DNA of 64,000 nucleotides from Martinezella lusitana. Its GTDB lineage: Bacteria > Pseudomonadota > Alphaproteobacteria > Rhizobiales > Rhizobiaceae. The notes under the pieces were generated by a model, which worked only from the letters and a program-made list of their open reading frames with translations, ran no database searches and was not told where the DNA came from. Shown here piece after piece: positions 25,896-35,042 of this stretch (the first letter of the stretch is position 1; each line of letters starts with the position of its first letter). The stretch is taken from positions 52,977 to 116,976 of the forward strand of contig NZ_JAFEVL010000015.1 of the NCBI RefSeq assembly GCF_016901135.1. The letters run 5' to 3'. The translations under genes and the position numbers were made by a program.

Positions 25896-27785
25896 TCAGC
25901 CCTTGACCGCGCCTGAAAGCGCACCCTGGACGAGGTAGCGTTGGAAGAAGAAGGCGACGGCAACAGGCGGGACGATCGCAAGCACGCTGGCAGCAAACAT
26001 CGGGCCGTATTCGTAGAAGCGTGCCTGGCTGAGGAAGCCGGCGATGACGACGGGGATGGTCTGCGTCGCCGGCGTCGATGTCAGGATCATGGCGAAGAGG
26101 AACTCGTTCCAGGATACCAGGAAGCAGAAGATCAGCGCCGCGATGATGCCGGGCCTAACGACCGGCACCAGAACCTTGCAGAACATGGTGAAGCGGCTGC
26201 ATCCGTCGATCTGGGCCGCGCGCTCGAGGCTGAGCGGAATGTTCTCGAAGCTGGTCTTCATCATCCATGCGGCAAGCGGCATGAGGATCGTCGAATAGGC
26301 GATGACGAGGCCGATATGTGTGTCGATGAGCCCGAGGATCCGGAAGATGACGAAGAACGGCAGGACCAGTGTCAGGGCCGGTATCATGCGGGTCAGCAGG
26401 AGCAGCCAGAGGCTGATGGAAAAGAAGCGCTTGTCGGCGTAGCGGGCAAAGCCGTAGCCGGCCAGCGTTCCGAGCGCGACATTGATGACAGAGACCACGA
26501 TGCCGGTCCCGAAACTGTTCAGAAGCGAGAGTGGAACGCGCGCGGCCTGAACGCTCGTCGTGCCCTGCGCCATCAGCACAGCCTTGTAGTTGTCAAGGGT
26601 GAGTGCCGAGGGGATGATGGACGGCGGCGTGCGGATGAGGTCCGTGGGCGGAGAGAGGCTGATGAAGATGAGGGCTACGATCGGTAGGAACGACCAGAGA
26701 AAGATCAAGGCAACGGCGATCGCAAAGAGCGCCCTTCCGATGTTCCGCGCGGTCGTCGGGCGCATCATGCGCCTCGGCTTCCATTCCGGCAGGATGACCA
26801 TGGCGGCGCGGGGCTTGGCCATGGCTGCGGAAGTTGTAGCCGGCGCTGCCGTCACCTTCTTTACCCGCTTCGGGCTCAGAACCACGAAATAGAGAATTGC
26901 AAATGCGAGGCTGAGGAAGGTGAGGATATAGAGCGTCGCAGCGCCTTCCCCGAACTTGAGAAACTGGAACGACTGCATGTAGCCGAGCCATGACAGCGTG
27001 GTGGTCGCAGCACCAGGGCCACCGCGCGTCATGATCCAGATGATGTCGAAGGCCATGAAGGCGTTGATCGTCGCGATGATCGTCGAGAACAGCAGCGTCG
27101 ATTTCAGCCAGGGCAGGGTGATGGAAAAGAACCGTTTCATCGGTCCGGCACCGTCGAGAATAGCGGCACGATGAAGGTTGCCTGGCATGGACTGCAGGCT
27201 GGACAGAAGCATCAGCGTCGTCAGCGGCGCTTGGTTCCAGACCTGCGTGAGGGCCACGAGATTCAACGCTAGAAAGCCGTTGCCGAACCACGCACGCGCC
27301 CAGGAGCCGAGGCCGATATCGTTGAGAAGGCCGTTGAGCAGTCCGAAATTGCCGGCATAGATGAAGGACCAGAGCACGCCGATGGAAACAGGCGCCATGG
27401 CCCAGGGGACGAGGACGATGCTGCGAAGAAAGCCTCGTCCGGCAAAGCGCTGGTTCAGCACCAGGGCAATCAGCGTTCCGAGCACCGTGGTGCCGACGAC
27501 GGCAAGCAGCGAGAAATATAAAGTCCGGCCGAGTGCGTACCAGAAGTCCGCGTTCTGGAAGACGTTCACATAATTGTTCAGGCCGACGAAGATCCAGCGC
27601 TTGGTGATCGGGTTAGTGCTGTTGAAGGACAGATAGAGGCTGTAGATCAGCGGTAGACCGACGATCAGCACCATCAGGATCAGGGTCGGGGCGACCGAAA
27701 GATAGGCAAATGCCGGGAGCCGGCCCTTCCGCCTGTCTTCACGGGCCAAGGGCTCTACCCTTGTCGACTGCAGGGTCATTGTCAT
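25896..27785 (-). CDS. Fused MalF-MalG-type ABC permease (two subunits in one chain)
   Basis: About 629 residues, twice the usual size. Residues 1 to about 300 are a complete MalF-type permease with EAA loop HRAAILDGAGPMKRFFSITLP. Residues about 345-629 are a complete MalG-type permease with EAA loop LERAAQIDGCSRFTMFCKVLVP and terminal SGAVKG. A charged, proline/alanine-rich linker of roughly 45 residues joins them. I chose the ATG at 27785 behind GAGGA; upstream in-frame starts exist. Fusion would force a 1:1 heterodimer in the membrane. Confidence 0.87.
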   Translation of the reverse strand: MTMTLQSTRVEPLAREDRRKGRLPAFAYLSVAPTLILMVLIVGLPLIYSLYLSFNSTNPITKRWIFVGLNNYVNVFQNADFWYALGRTLYFSLLAVVGTTVLGTLIALVLNQRFAGRGFLRSIVLVPWAMAPVSIGVLWSFIYAGNFGLLNGLLNDIGLGSWARAWFGNGFLALNLVALTQVWNQAPLTTLMLLSSLQSMPGNLHRAAILDGAGPMKRFFSITLPWLKSTLLFSTIIATINAFMAFDIIWIMTRGGPGAATTTLSWLGYMQSFQFLKFGEGAATLYILTFLSLAFAILYFVVLSPKRVKKVTAAPATTSAAMAKPRAAMVILPEWKPRRMMRPTTARNIGRALFAIAVALIFLWSFLPIVALIFISLSPPTDLIRTPPSIIPSALTLDNYKAVLMAQGTTSVQAARVPLSLLNSFGTGIVVSVINVALGTLAGYGFARYADKRFFSISLWLLLLTRMIPALTLVLPFFVIFRILGLIDTHIGLVIAYSTILMPLAAWMMKTSFENIPLSLERAAQIDGCSRFTMFCKVLVPVVRPGIIAALIFCFLVSWNEFLFAMILTSTPATQTIPVVIAGFLSQARFYEYGPMFAASVLAIVPPVAVAFFFQRYLVQGALSGAVKG

Positions 27786-27879
27786 CGCGTCCTCGTGCAT
27801 CATGCGGACCGCTCGAACGAGCAATGGTCCGTCTCATGATGTCGCTGGCGGTTGATATGCTGGGAGGAGCCGACGCCAT

Positions 27880-27898
27880 CGAGAGCCGGCTGCTCTCG
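27880..27898 (-). other. Intercistronic hairpin after binding-protein gene
   Basis: CGAGAGC / GCTCTCG stem of 7 bp with a 5-nt loop, just after the stop of the binding-protein gene on the minus strand and before the fused permease gene. It probably modulates message stability, giving more binding protein than permease. Confidence 0.5.
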
Positions 27899-27908
27899 TT
27901 TCCCCGTT

Positions 27909-29213
27909 TTACTGATACTGTGTCTTCAGTTCCTTGGCCTTGGCGGCTAGAGCGGCGACCAGCTCATCGGTGGAGCTGCCCGAGCGGATATATTCCTGCA
28001 CCTTCTGCATCATGAACATATCCCATTCCGGGAACCAGATCGTTTTGCCGATGGCGCGCGAGGTCGCCATGCCGAGCTGCTTGGAGGAGATGTCGAGATC
28101 ACGCCACTTGGAGAAGCTGGCGACGATCTCCGGATCTGCCATGACTTCCTTGTAGCCGGAGCCCAGACCGAACTCGAGCGCCCAGCGTTTGATCACGTGG
28201 TACTGGCCATCCTTTGCCTTGCCGCCGAAGAACTGCAAGAGGTTCCAGACCCGCTCTTCGTCGACGGGCTGAGCACCCATCAGATAGGCGGCGGTCCATG
28301 CCATGGTGGAATGCGTAGCACCGGGCATGATGGCATTGCGCACCTTGCCGGCGATCTTGGAAACCGCAGGATCGTTGGCGACCTTGTGATTGTAGTCGTG
28401 GACGACCATGAACGTGTGGCGACCAGAAGCGTAGCTTGGAACACCTTCGCCGGGCAGCGTCATGATGTCCTCGACGACCAGCTTCTCCTGATAGAATTTC
28501 TGGTTGATTTCGAGGATCTTGCGCAGAGCCGGCTCGTCTACGAAGTTGCCGTCGGCATCAAACACCTTGGCGCCTTCCGAATACCAGGCTGCAAACATGT
28601 ACCAGGACATGTCTGGCCACTGCTGCTGCCACATGGCATGGAACGGCGCGTCCGAAATGCCGTCCTTCTTCAGCTTGCGGCAGGCTTCCAGAACTTCGTC
28701 CCAGGTTTCCGGCGGCTTCAGTCCGGCCTTCGTCAGGTGCTCTTCATTATACAGGAACGTGTTGTAGCCGGCGTAATATGGCAGGCCGCAGAGCGGGCCG
28801 CCGTTGGGGAGCGACAGCGAAGTCACGCTGACCGGGAACATGCCGGCCTTGATATCGGCGGCGCCCGTGAGGCTTTCGATGTCCTTGATCCAGCCCGCCG
28901 TATGCCAGCGGGCAATATAGTTTTCTTCCGAATAGAGCATGTCGATATGCTGGCCGCCGGTCAGCTTGGTCTCCGCCACCGGATGGTAGTCGCCTGAGAC
29001 AAGCTCATAATTCACGTTCTCGTCGTAGAGCTTCATGAACGTCTTCACGTTCTCTTCGACGATCTGTGGCTGATATTGCCAGCCGACGAAGCTCATTGCC
29101 GTTGAGGGAGCGGCGTAAGCACGCGATCCCATCATCGCAGCGGCGGATAACCCCGCGGCGCCTTTCAATATCTGTCTTCTGGACAGCAGGTATCGTTCCA
29201 GCGAAGAAATCAT
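27909..29213 (-). CDS. ABC transporter sugar-binding protein with Tat-type signal
   Basis: 434 residues. The N-terminus has a twin-arginine signal (SRRQILKG, then a hydrophobic stretch ending AYA-AP near residue 35), unusual among sugar-binding proteins, which mostly use Sec. Tat export implies the protein folds, perhaps with a cofactor or in a fast-folding form, before export. GGGGAA precedes the ATG. It is the first gene of the minus-strand transporter operon. Confidence 0.86.
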   Translation of the reverse strand: MISSLERYLLSRRQILKGAAGLSAAAMMGSRAYAAPSTAMSFVGWQYQPQIVEENVKTFMKLYDENVNYELVSGDYHPVAETKLTGGQHIDMLYSEENYIARWHTAGWIKDIESLTGAADIKAGMFPVSVTSLSLPNGGPLCGLPYYAGYNTFLYNEEHLTKAGLKPPETWDEVLEACRKLKKDGISDAPFHAMWQQQWPDMSWYMFAAWYSEGAKVFDADGNFVDEPALRKILEINQKFYQEKLVVEDIMTLPGEGVPSYASGRHTFMVVHDYNHKVANDPAVSKIAGKVRNAIMPGATHSTMAWTAAYLMGAQPVDEERVWNLLQFFGGKAKDGQYHVIKRWALEFGLGSGYKEVMADPEIVASFSKWRDLDISSKQLGMATSRAIGKTIWFPEWDMFMMQKVQEYIRSGSSTDELVAALAAKAKELKTQYQ

Positions 29214-29421
29214 GCCAGTTCCCCATTGTGATAGCTTTTTTTGATTTCGGCCAACCGGCTGAGCCGGAAGATAACTTTCGGTATCTCCGGCCTGGACTAA
29301 TCGTCGGGCCGGTTAAGCTCTTGCTGTGGAGTAAATATGCGCAATATTTTTCCGCTGTCCAACGAAATTTTCATTTCTGGATCATTTTTTGACATTTATT
29401 TCGGCTTGATTATTTTTTACG

Positions 29422-29451
29422 CTATTTTTTGATCAAGAAAACAAAAAATAG
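29422..29451 (-). terminator. AT-rich inverted repeat after rpiR-type gene
   Basis: Perfect 10-bp repeat CTATTTTTTG / CAAAAAATAG around 10 nt, 13 nt past the regulator stop on the minus strand. It could terminate the regulator message. Because it also sits in the promoter of the binding-protein operon, an operator role cannot be excluded. Confidence 0.45.
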
Positions 29452-29464
29452 CCATTCGCTCGCG

Positions 29465-30409
29465 TCAATCGCACAAAGGTTGGGTCTGTGCTGCATCGCG
29501 TGCGATCGCCAGCTGCTGCTTGAGGCGGCGAAGCTTTTCTCGGCCGGCATCCTTGCGTGCAATGGCAACGCCATAAGAGATGATATCGATCGCAATCAAG
29601 TAGGCATAGCGGATCGAGGCTGGGCTCAGAATGTCCTCGTCCGGAGGGCTGTCGATCGGCAAGAGTTCGTCGACGGCGGCAGCAAGAGACGTCCCGCTCG
29701 GCGTCAGAGCGATCGTCGTGGCTCCGTACTCCCGGGCAACGGATATCGCTTTCTCGAGCTCGAGGTTGGCGCCCGTGAGCGAGCAGCATATGACGACGTC
29801 CGTGCGCTCCACCGCCGTTGCCAGCATGAACTGCATCTGGTGATCGTTACAGGGAATGACACGTATGCCCAGGCGGAAGAAGCGATTCTGGATCTCCTCG
29901 ATCAACCAGGAGGAAACGCCACCGCTGCCGAATGCATAGAGCGTGTGGCAGGCGGTGATCCTGTCCACCACTGCCTGAGCGCGTTCAAGATCGACGTTGT
30001 GGTGAATGTCTGCAATTGTCTTCTGCGCCCGTTTGCTGACCCGCTCCGCCACCTCGGCGATGGACCCAGGTGGCGTCTGCGGTTCAAGATACCGGATACC
30101 TACACGGACAGATCCCATGATTTTGAGCTTGAGATCCTTGAGACCATCACACCCCAGCATTCGGGAAAACCGCGTCACGGTTGGTGCAGATACCCCAAGC
30201 CACGTGGTGAGTTCTTCTATGGGCTTTTCTACGAAGCTATGAGGCTCACTCAAAATGGCGTGGGCTATCCGCTGGTTTGTCTTGGAAAATTGTGACTGCT
30301 GGTCAACAATCAATCCGATGATATCTTGTGCGTTGCGCTTATCGTTTTGGATGGCCAGACTACCATAGTGTTGTGATATGCGATTTTCTTGTGACCGATC
30401 GCGAGCCAT
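29465..30409 (-). CDS. RpiR/MurR-family transcriptional regulator (HTH + SIS)
   Basis: 314 residues. The N-terminal RpiR helix-turn-helix (about 30-105, with SAPTVTRFSRMLGCDGLKDLK) is followed by an SIS phosphosugar-sensing domain (about 135-280, YAFGSGGVSSWL). Such regulators sense phosphorylated sugars. GGAGAGA precedes the ATG. It is upstream of, and in the same direction as, the Tat-type binding protein operon and is probably its regulator. Confidence 0.88.
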   Translation of the reverse strand: MARDRSQENRISQHYGSLAIQNDKRNAQDIIGLIVDQQSQFSKTNQRIAHAILSEPHSFVEKPIEELTTWLGVSAPTVTRFSRMLGCDGLKDLKLKIMGSVRVGIRYLEPQTPPGSIAEVAERVSKRAQKTIADIHHNVDLERAQAVVDRITACHTLYAFGSGGVSSWLIEEIQNRFFRLGIRVIPCNDHQMQFMLATAVERTDVVICCSLTGANLELEKAISVAREYGATTIALTPSGTSLAAAVDELLPIDSPPDEDILSPASIRYAYLIAIDIISYGVAIARKDAGREKLRRLKQQLAIARDAAQTQPLCD

Positions 30410-30818
30410 TGAATCTCTCCGTTTAGGTCGAGGTTTTGAATTAAACCGTCAAGGTGTCAACATTTCTCTGAAACATCATGCCCATCGATGGGACCGGCAA
30501 CTCGGCTCGCCCGCGCGGTTGTTTCAATTGGTGACTCACCTGACGCAGAAATCCGCCAGTAAATTCATGCGCTTGTCGCCTTCCTGCCGAGGCGTCAAAC
30601 TTTAATCCTGGTTCACAACCATCTTTGAAGTGTGGTCAGTCCGACCGGCCAAGAAAGCGGCAACCTGCGCAAATTATCCAGTCAACAAGCTGTTCAGCGG
30701 TGGGGCGATATCTCTGGGGTTTGTCGTGGACGCCGCTAAACAGCCGCCATGACGTACAAGCGAGATTGTTCCTTCGAAGAACCAGAACCAAGCTTGCATA
30801 AATGGCCTATCAACCAGG
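30410..30818. other. Intergenic region between rpiR-type and anti-sigma genes
   Basis: 409 bp without a convincing gene. A near-palindrome around 30768-30782 (GTTCCTTCGAAGAAC) is the only notable structure. It should contain the promoter of the RpiR-type gene and the end of the anti-sigma transcript. Confidence 0.5.
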
Positions 30819-31610
30819 CTAACCTTCGAGGTTCGACTGAAGTTGGTTCGCTATAGCTTCAAGTTGGTCCGGTGGATTTCGCCCGATCACCATGAATGAG
30901 TGATTGGCGCTCGACCAGAAGATGATGTTCATCCCGAGCCGCTGCTCCCTCTGAAAGCCAGTTTTTCCAGTGCTGCTATGCGTGACGCAGAGAGCGATGG
31001 GGCCATATCTCGGGTCAAGATAAGCGATCTGCGCCAGCGGCTTTTTGTCAAACGTCAGCAACTGAGCGCGCTTGAAGGGAATACCGGAAATCATCAGGCC
31101 TTGCGTTGTTAGCGGCAGTTGCATGACGTTCGCTACTCTTGCAATCTGATCTGCCTTCACTGAGGGATCATCACTCAAATTGCTCAACGTGTCGGCAGAA
31201 TAGAGCTGCATATAGTCGGCAACCACGGCTCTCCAATTCTGGGAAGAAGCATCCTCGCCTGATGAAAGGAGCCGGACTAATCCTCCGCCTGCGACCGCAC
31301 CGGCCATGAGGCAGGCGGCAGCCAGGAATCGACGTCGATTCGGCAAAGCGGGGCTTGGGCCGATTTGGCCTAAAGCGGCAGGAAGTTTCGATTTCATCCG
31401 CTCGATGGGGGCGTCATCCAGAAGAGCAGTGAAGGCGGCGTCCATCGAAACAGTGTTGGAAGCCAGGAATTCGAACCGATCGCGAAACGCGCTATCCCTG
31501 TTCGCGCGATCCTCCACAGCCAGTTTTGAAGCTTCGTCCAGTTCGCCGTCAAGATAGGCGACAATCAACTCGTCGGCAGACATCGAGGCCAGATCAAGAT
31601 GTGTTGACAT
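30819..31610 (-). CDS. Membrane anti-sigma factor
   Basis: 263 residues. The N-terminal cytosolic anti-sigma part (ADELIVAYLDGELDEASKLA, about 12-31) is followed by one membrane helix near 92-115 (RRRFLAAACLMAGAVAGG) and a periplasmic domain. Its ATG overlaps the sigma gene stop by one base (TGATG). It should hold the ECF factor inactive until an envelope or oxidative signal arrives. Confidence 0.82.
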   Translation of the reverse strand: MSTHLDLASMSADELIVAYLDGELDEASKLAVEDRANRDSAFRDRFEFLASNTVSMDAAFTALLDDAPIERMKSKLPAALGQIGPSPALPNRRRFLAAACLMAGAVAGGGLVRLLSSGEDASSQNWRAVVADYMQLYSADTLSNLSDDPSVKADQIARVANVMQLPLTTQGLMISGIPFKRAQLLTFDKKPLAQIAYLDPRYGPIALCVTHSSTGKTGFQREQRLGMNIIFWSSANHSFMVIGRNPPDQLEAIANQLQSNLEG

Positions 31611-32155
31611 CAGTCTCTCCTTTCCCGAAGCGCCGACACATTTGCCGTGGACATGATATCAGCAAGTCTTGCGCGCGCATTTGCGAGACGGCTCATGACC
31701 GTACCGATCGGAATATCGAGAACTTCGGCAATCTCCTTGTAGGAAAGGCCTTCGACATAGGCCAGAAACACGGCGTTACGCTGTGCTTCGGGAAGCCCGT
31801 CGATGATCTTCAAAACTTGATTGGCCATGAGACGCGTTTCGCTTTCATGTTCACCGTCGACAATGAGCGCGCAGTCGGCATCGACGATGCCTCCGCCCAA
31901 ACGAATGCGCCTGGACCGCACCTCATCGATCCAGATCGAATGCAATATCGAAAACAGCCAACGATCGAGCCGCGTACCGGGCGTATATTGCACCGCCCGT
32001 TCGATTGCCCTTAGGCAGGTGGCTTGCACCAGATCCTCCGCCACGTCACGTTGCCGGGATAAAACATATCCATAGCGCCACAACCTTTTCAGGTGGTCGA
32101 CAAGGCCGCTCTGCACCTCTTGCTGACCTGCGTGGAGTTTGCGATCGTCTATCAA
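31610..32155 (-). CDS. ECF-type RNA polymerase sigma factor
   Basis: 181 residues. Sigma region 2 (DVAEDLVQATCLRAIERAV, about 41-59) and region 4 with helix-turn-helix (GLSYKEIAEVLDIPIGTVMSRLANAR, about 130-155) are clear. The frame has no ATG or GTG near the start: it opens at a TTG (32155), which has GAGGA about 10 nt upstream and a stop just before it. A TTG start would lower expression. It is coupled to the anti-sigma gene. Confidence 0.88.
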   Translation of the reverse strand: MIDDRKLHAGQQEVQSGLVDHLKRLWRYGYVLSRQRDVAEDLVQATCLRAIERAVQYTPGTRLDRWLFSILHSIWIDEVRSRRIRLGGGIVDADCALIVDGEHESETRLMANQVLKIIDGLPEAQRNAVFLAYVEGLSYKEIAEVLDIPIGTVMSRLANARARLADIMSTANVSALRERRD

Positions 32156-32194
32156 GACACGCTATCCTCGTGCTGTTAAACTTTGTCGATGGTC

Positions 32195-32234
32195 GAAGGT
32201 GGCAGCCGACCGTTTACGATCAGCTGCCACCTTC
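32195..32234 (-). terminator. Strong hairpin between superoxide dismutase and sigma genes
   Basis: Perfect 12-bp stem GAAGGTGGCAGC / GCTGCCACCTTC with a 16-nt loop, 11 nt past the superoxide dismutase stop on the minus strand. It probably terminates or attenuates that transcript before the sigma gene. Confidence 0.6.
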
Positions 32235-32245
32235 CCAAGGTTCGA

Positions 32246-32992
32246 TCATATCGTCAATTTGCCCTGCCGCGCTGCGGCATAACGCTCGTCGATCTTTGTC
32301 CAATCGATAACCTTCCACCATGCCGAAAGGTAGTCTGCCCGGCGATTCTGATAACGCAGGTAATAAGCATGTTCCCAGACATCATTGCCGAAAAGGACGC
32401 GCTTGCCTTCCATCAACGGCGTATCCTGATTGGGACGAGCCTCCATGCCAAGCTTGCCCTCCTGCGTGATCGTCACGAATACCCAGCCCGACCCGAATAT
32501 TTTGGCTCCCGCCACGTTGAAGGCGGTCTGCAGCTGATCGAGCCCCCCGAAATCGCGCTGGACGGCGGCGGCGAGTTCGCCGGTGGGTCCGGCGCCCGTA
32601 CCCCCCATGATTTCCCAGAACATGGTGTGGTTGACGTGACCACCAAGGTTGTTTCGGACAGTCGTGCGGACGCTGTCGGGTACCTGATCGAGATTTGCCA
32701 ACAACTGCTCCATCGGATGATCGGCTATCTGGGGCGCCTGCTTCGCCGCCGCGTTCAGATTTGCCACATAGGCGGCGTGGTGCTTGTCGTGATGCAGATG
32801 CATCGTGTCGGTGTCGATTGCTGCCTGAAGCGCATCATAGCCATAGGGGAGCGGCGGCAATTTGAACGGACCTTCGCCGCCATCCGTGGCAGCACCATTT
32901 TGCTGCGCGGCGGCGATACGGGTTGTAGCGATCGCTGTCATGGCGCCAGCTGTTGCGGCGATCATATGCCTGCGGGTGAGATTGAACATCAT
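32246..32992 (-). CDS. Exported Fe/Mn superoxide dismutase
   Basis: 248 residues. A Tat-like signal at the N-terminus (LTRRHMIAATAGAMTAIA, ending near AAA-Q) precedes a full Fe/Mn SOD. Metal ligands are visible in HLHHDKHH, GHVNHTMFW and the family signature DVWEHAYYL. It dismutates superoxide, here apparently in the periplasm, which is unusual for Fe/Mn enzymes. It belongs to the sigma/anti-sigma group and may be a target of that ECF factor. Confidence 0.9.
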   Translation of the reverse strand: MMFNLTRRHMIAATAGAMTAIATTRIAAAQQNGAATDGGEGPFKLPPLPYGYDALQAAIDTDTMHLHHDKHHAAYVANLNAAAKQAPQIADHPMEQLLANLDQVPDSVRTTVRNNLGGHVNHTMFWEIMGGTGAGPTGELAAAVQRDFGGLDQLQTAFNVAGAKIFGSGWVFVTITQEGKLGMEARPNQDTPLMEGKRVLFGNDVWEHAYYLRYQNRRADYLSAWWKVIDWTKIDERYAAARQGKLTI

Positions 32993-33141
32993 CGTTTCCT
33001 CTTCGTTTGAGATAACCAGTGCTTGTGGAGCTCTCCTCTCCGCGATTGTGATCGCGGTCGGACATCTCCTGTATTGCGGATGAAGAAAATGGGGGTCTCT
33101 TGACTGGGGCGCGGCTCATTGCCGTGCTGGAAGGCCCCGCA

Positions 33142-33735
33142 TCAATGAGCTAGGAAAACATAGTCGGCGCTGTAGGGCTCCAAGTGCAGGTCGCCGATCT
33201 TGTCGCAGGCGCCGGTGAAGATGCCGCCCTTCGTGTTCAACCGTTGCACGGTATCGATCTTCGACAAATCTCCGTTGCCATCATGCAGAATGACGTCAAG
33301 CCGCAACACGGGGATATCCTTGTCGGATGCGCCTGGAGCCTGCGCTACAACCTTCCCCTTGATCCGCGACCCGTCGGCAAACTCCCAACCCGGCCCGGCA
33401 AAGTGACGACCGACGGTCTTGTCATCCGATATCAGCGTCGCCAAAGGTTCGCGGAATTGCCATGTGGATTTGCCCGTCGCATCAGCCTTGCATTCGTAAA
33501 TCTGAAGGCCTACTGCGTGAACCTGCCAGATAACCTTGGCGCCGTCGGCTCGGATCCCGTCGGGAAGCGGTGCCGCCGCTGCACTGACCGCCGAAGCGAA
33601 AGTTAGAAGCGCGATCGAGCCCATGATGATATAGAGAGCCACTGGCATAAGCCGGTTCTTCACGGCTGCTCGCCGAATGGTCGTCGCCTGGACGGCGGCA
33701 AAAGCGGACCCGTCCTGTCGGTGATATCTAGTCAT
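33142..33735 (-). CDS. DUF3455-domain exported protein
   Basis: About 197 residues. A membrane or signal segment (IIMGSIALLTFASAVSAAAA) lies near residues 35-55; translation could also start at a later Met at about residue 30, giving a classic signal peptide. The body matches DUF3455, including VGLQIYECKA, GPGWEFADGS, QRLNTKGG and the end PYSADYVFL. Function unknown. It lies between superoxide dismutase and the lipocalin-like gene, suggesting an oxidative-stress link. Confidence 0.72.
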   Translation of the reverse strand: MTRYHRQDGSAFAAVQATTIRRAAVKNRLMPVALYIIMGSIALLTFASAVSAAAAPLPDGIRADGAKVIWQVHAVGLQIYECKADATGKSTWQFREPLATLISDDKTVGRHFAGPGWEFADGSRIKGKVVAQAPGASDKDIPVLRLDVILHDGNGDLSKIDTVQRLNTKGGIFTGACDKIGDLHLEPYSADYVFLAH

Positions 33736-33901
33736 CGTCACATCTTCCCTTTTTGCAAAGCGAACACTTTCGCTTCGTTTCAGGCTGTGAACGGAGCAGT
33801 CGTGTTTTTATTCATATCGATCGAAAAAGATTCGCGGTGCTATCGATCAGGAGTGCGACTCCGGCTAATTGGCCTGCTGCCCTTAGGCTGCCGTCGAATA
33901 T

Positions 33902-35014
33902 TTATGCCGGGTTCCCCACGGCCTGAGGCCGGGTCTTACCGAAATACATCAGTTCCCAGATGGCGTGGTCTTCGAAGATCTCGGTCCTTGTTTCCCCGTC
34001 AAACTTCTCGAGCGTCACCTTGCCGGTGAAGCGGTGATAGGCGCCGTCAAAGCCGATCAATCTGGCGATTATCCGCTTGAACGGCGGCGCGCGGTCGGTG
34101 AAGATGGCCTGCAGGATGGTTTTCTGGCGCTCGAACGATACGACATAGCGAGTATCGCCAGCGCTATAGGTGTAGCGTGTAGTGTCGGCCACCGGCTTGC
34201 CGGTCCTGCTGTCGGTCTCGATGCGTTCCGCGTCAAAGATGACCTTGCTCTCGTCGTCGGCAATAATCTGTCCGTCTTTGGCCAGCATGTAGACGATCTG
34301 CGTTTCATAGCCGTAGGCGGCAGTAGCGGTGATATAGGATGCAATGACGGTGTAGGGGCCGACGCTGGCGCGTGCCCAATACCAGTTGTGCATGAGCGTC
34401 TGCATGGGGACATCGCCCCAATTGTGATCGTGATATCCGCTGCCAGAGGCGTGGTATTCCTCATTGCCGATCTTGTAGCGGACGCTTGCCGTGCCGTGGG
34501 GCACAGAGGGGAGCCACGCAAAGAGCTTCTCTCGGCCGTCGGTGCCAAAATAAAGATGACCAGACTTGGGACGCCACGGGCGGACTTCTCCCGCTAGTTC
34601 GATATCGACCGATATCTCCTCGATCGTTGCTGTAATGCGGTAGCGGTGGAGATCACCGACGAAGCGATTTGCGCCAATCTTGACGTCGCAACCGGATTTC
34701 GATGCGCTGAACGATTCCGGCTTGGTGTCGAGAAATTTCTCGAAGGTGCGGCCGTCAGGCAAGGTGAGGTTGATGGTGATCCGTGGCGCAAGAGGACCAT
34801 TCGGGCTGACATTGGGCTTTGTGTAGAACACGACCACAACGGTTGCACCGTCGTCGAGATGGGCGTCGAAATACCACCATTCATAGCGGCCCTTGTTTGT
34901 GCCGATGCGCTGACCGTCCTCGAATTGCAGGACATAGGCCGGGTCGATGCCGAGCCGCTCATAGTCGGCAGGGCGCCCTGCTAGGCGAAAGTGGGGGTTG
35001 TTGTTGTGGTCCAT
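33902..35014 (-). CDS. CrtC/AttH-like lipocalin-domain protein
   Basis: 370 residues. The motif RYEWWYFDAHLDDG near residue 43 and GYHDHNWG near 194 are typical of the hydroxyneurosporene-synthase (CrtC)/AttH lipocalin-like family. CrtC hydrates carotenoids, but no carotenoid gene is present, so a related hydratase or lipid-binding role is more likely. AGAAGG precedes the ATG. It follows the FAD oxidoreductase gene by 28 nt and is probably co-transcribed with it. Confidence 0.75.
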   Translation of the reverse strand: MDHNNNPHFRLAGRPADYERLGIDPAYVLQFEDGQRIGTNKGRYEWWYFDAHLDDGATVVVVFYTKPNVSPNGPLAPRITINLTLPDGRTFEKFLDTKPESFSASKSGCDVKIGANRFVGDLHRYRITATIEEISVDIELAGEVRPWRPKSGHLYFGTDGREKLFAWLPSVPHGTASVRYKIGNEEYHASGSGYHDHNWGDVPMQTLMHNWYWARASVGPYTVIASYITATAAYGYETQIVYMLAKDGQIIADDESKVIFDAERIETDSRTGKPVADTTRYTYSAGDTRYVVSFERQKTILQAIFTDRAPPFKRIIARLIGFDGAYHRFTGKVTLEKFDGETRTEIFEDHAIWELMYFGKTRPQAVGNPA

Positions 35015-35042
35015 AGCCTTCTGTCCAGTTGCAATTGTAGGG

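Noticed and set aside
30768..30782. Near-palindrome in the spacer after the anti-sigma gene as an operator
   Set aside because: It is short, imperfect and occurs once, without promoter context; too weak for a regulatory claim.
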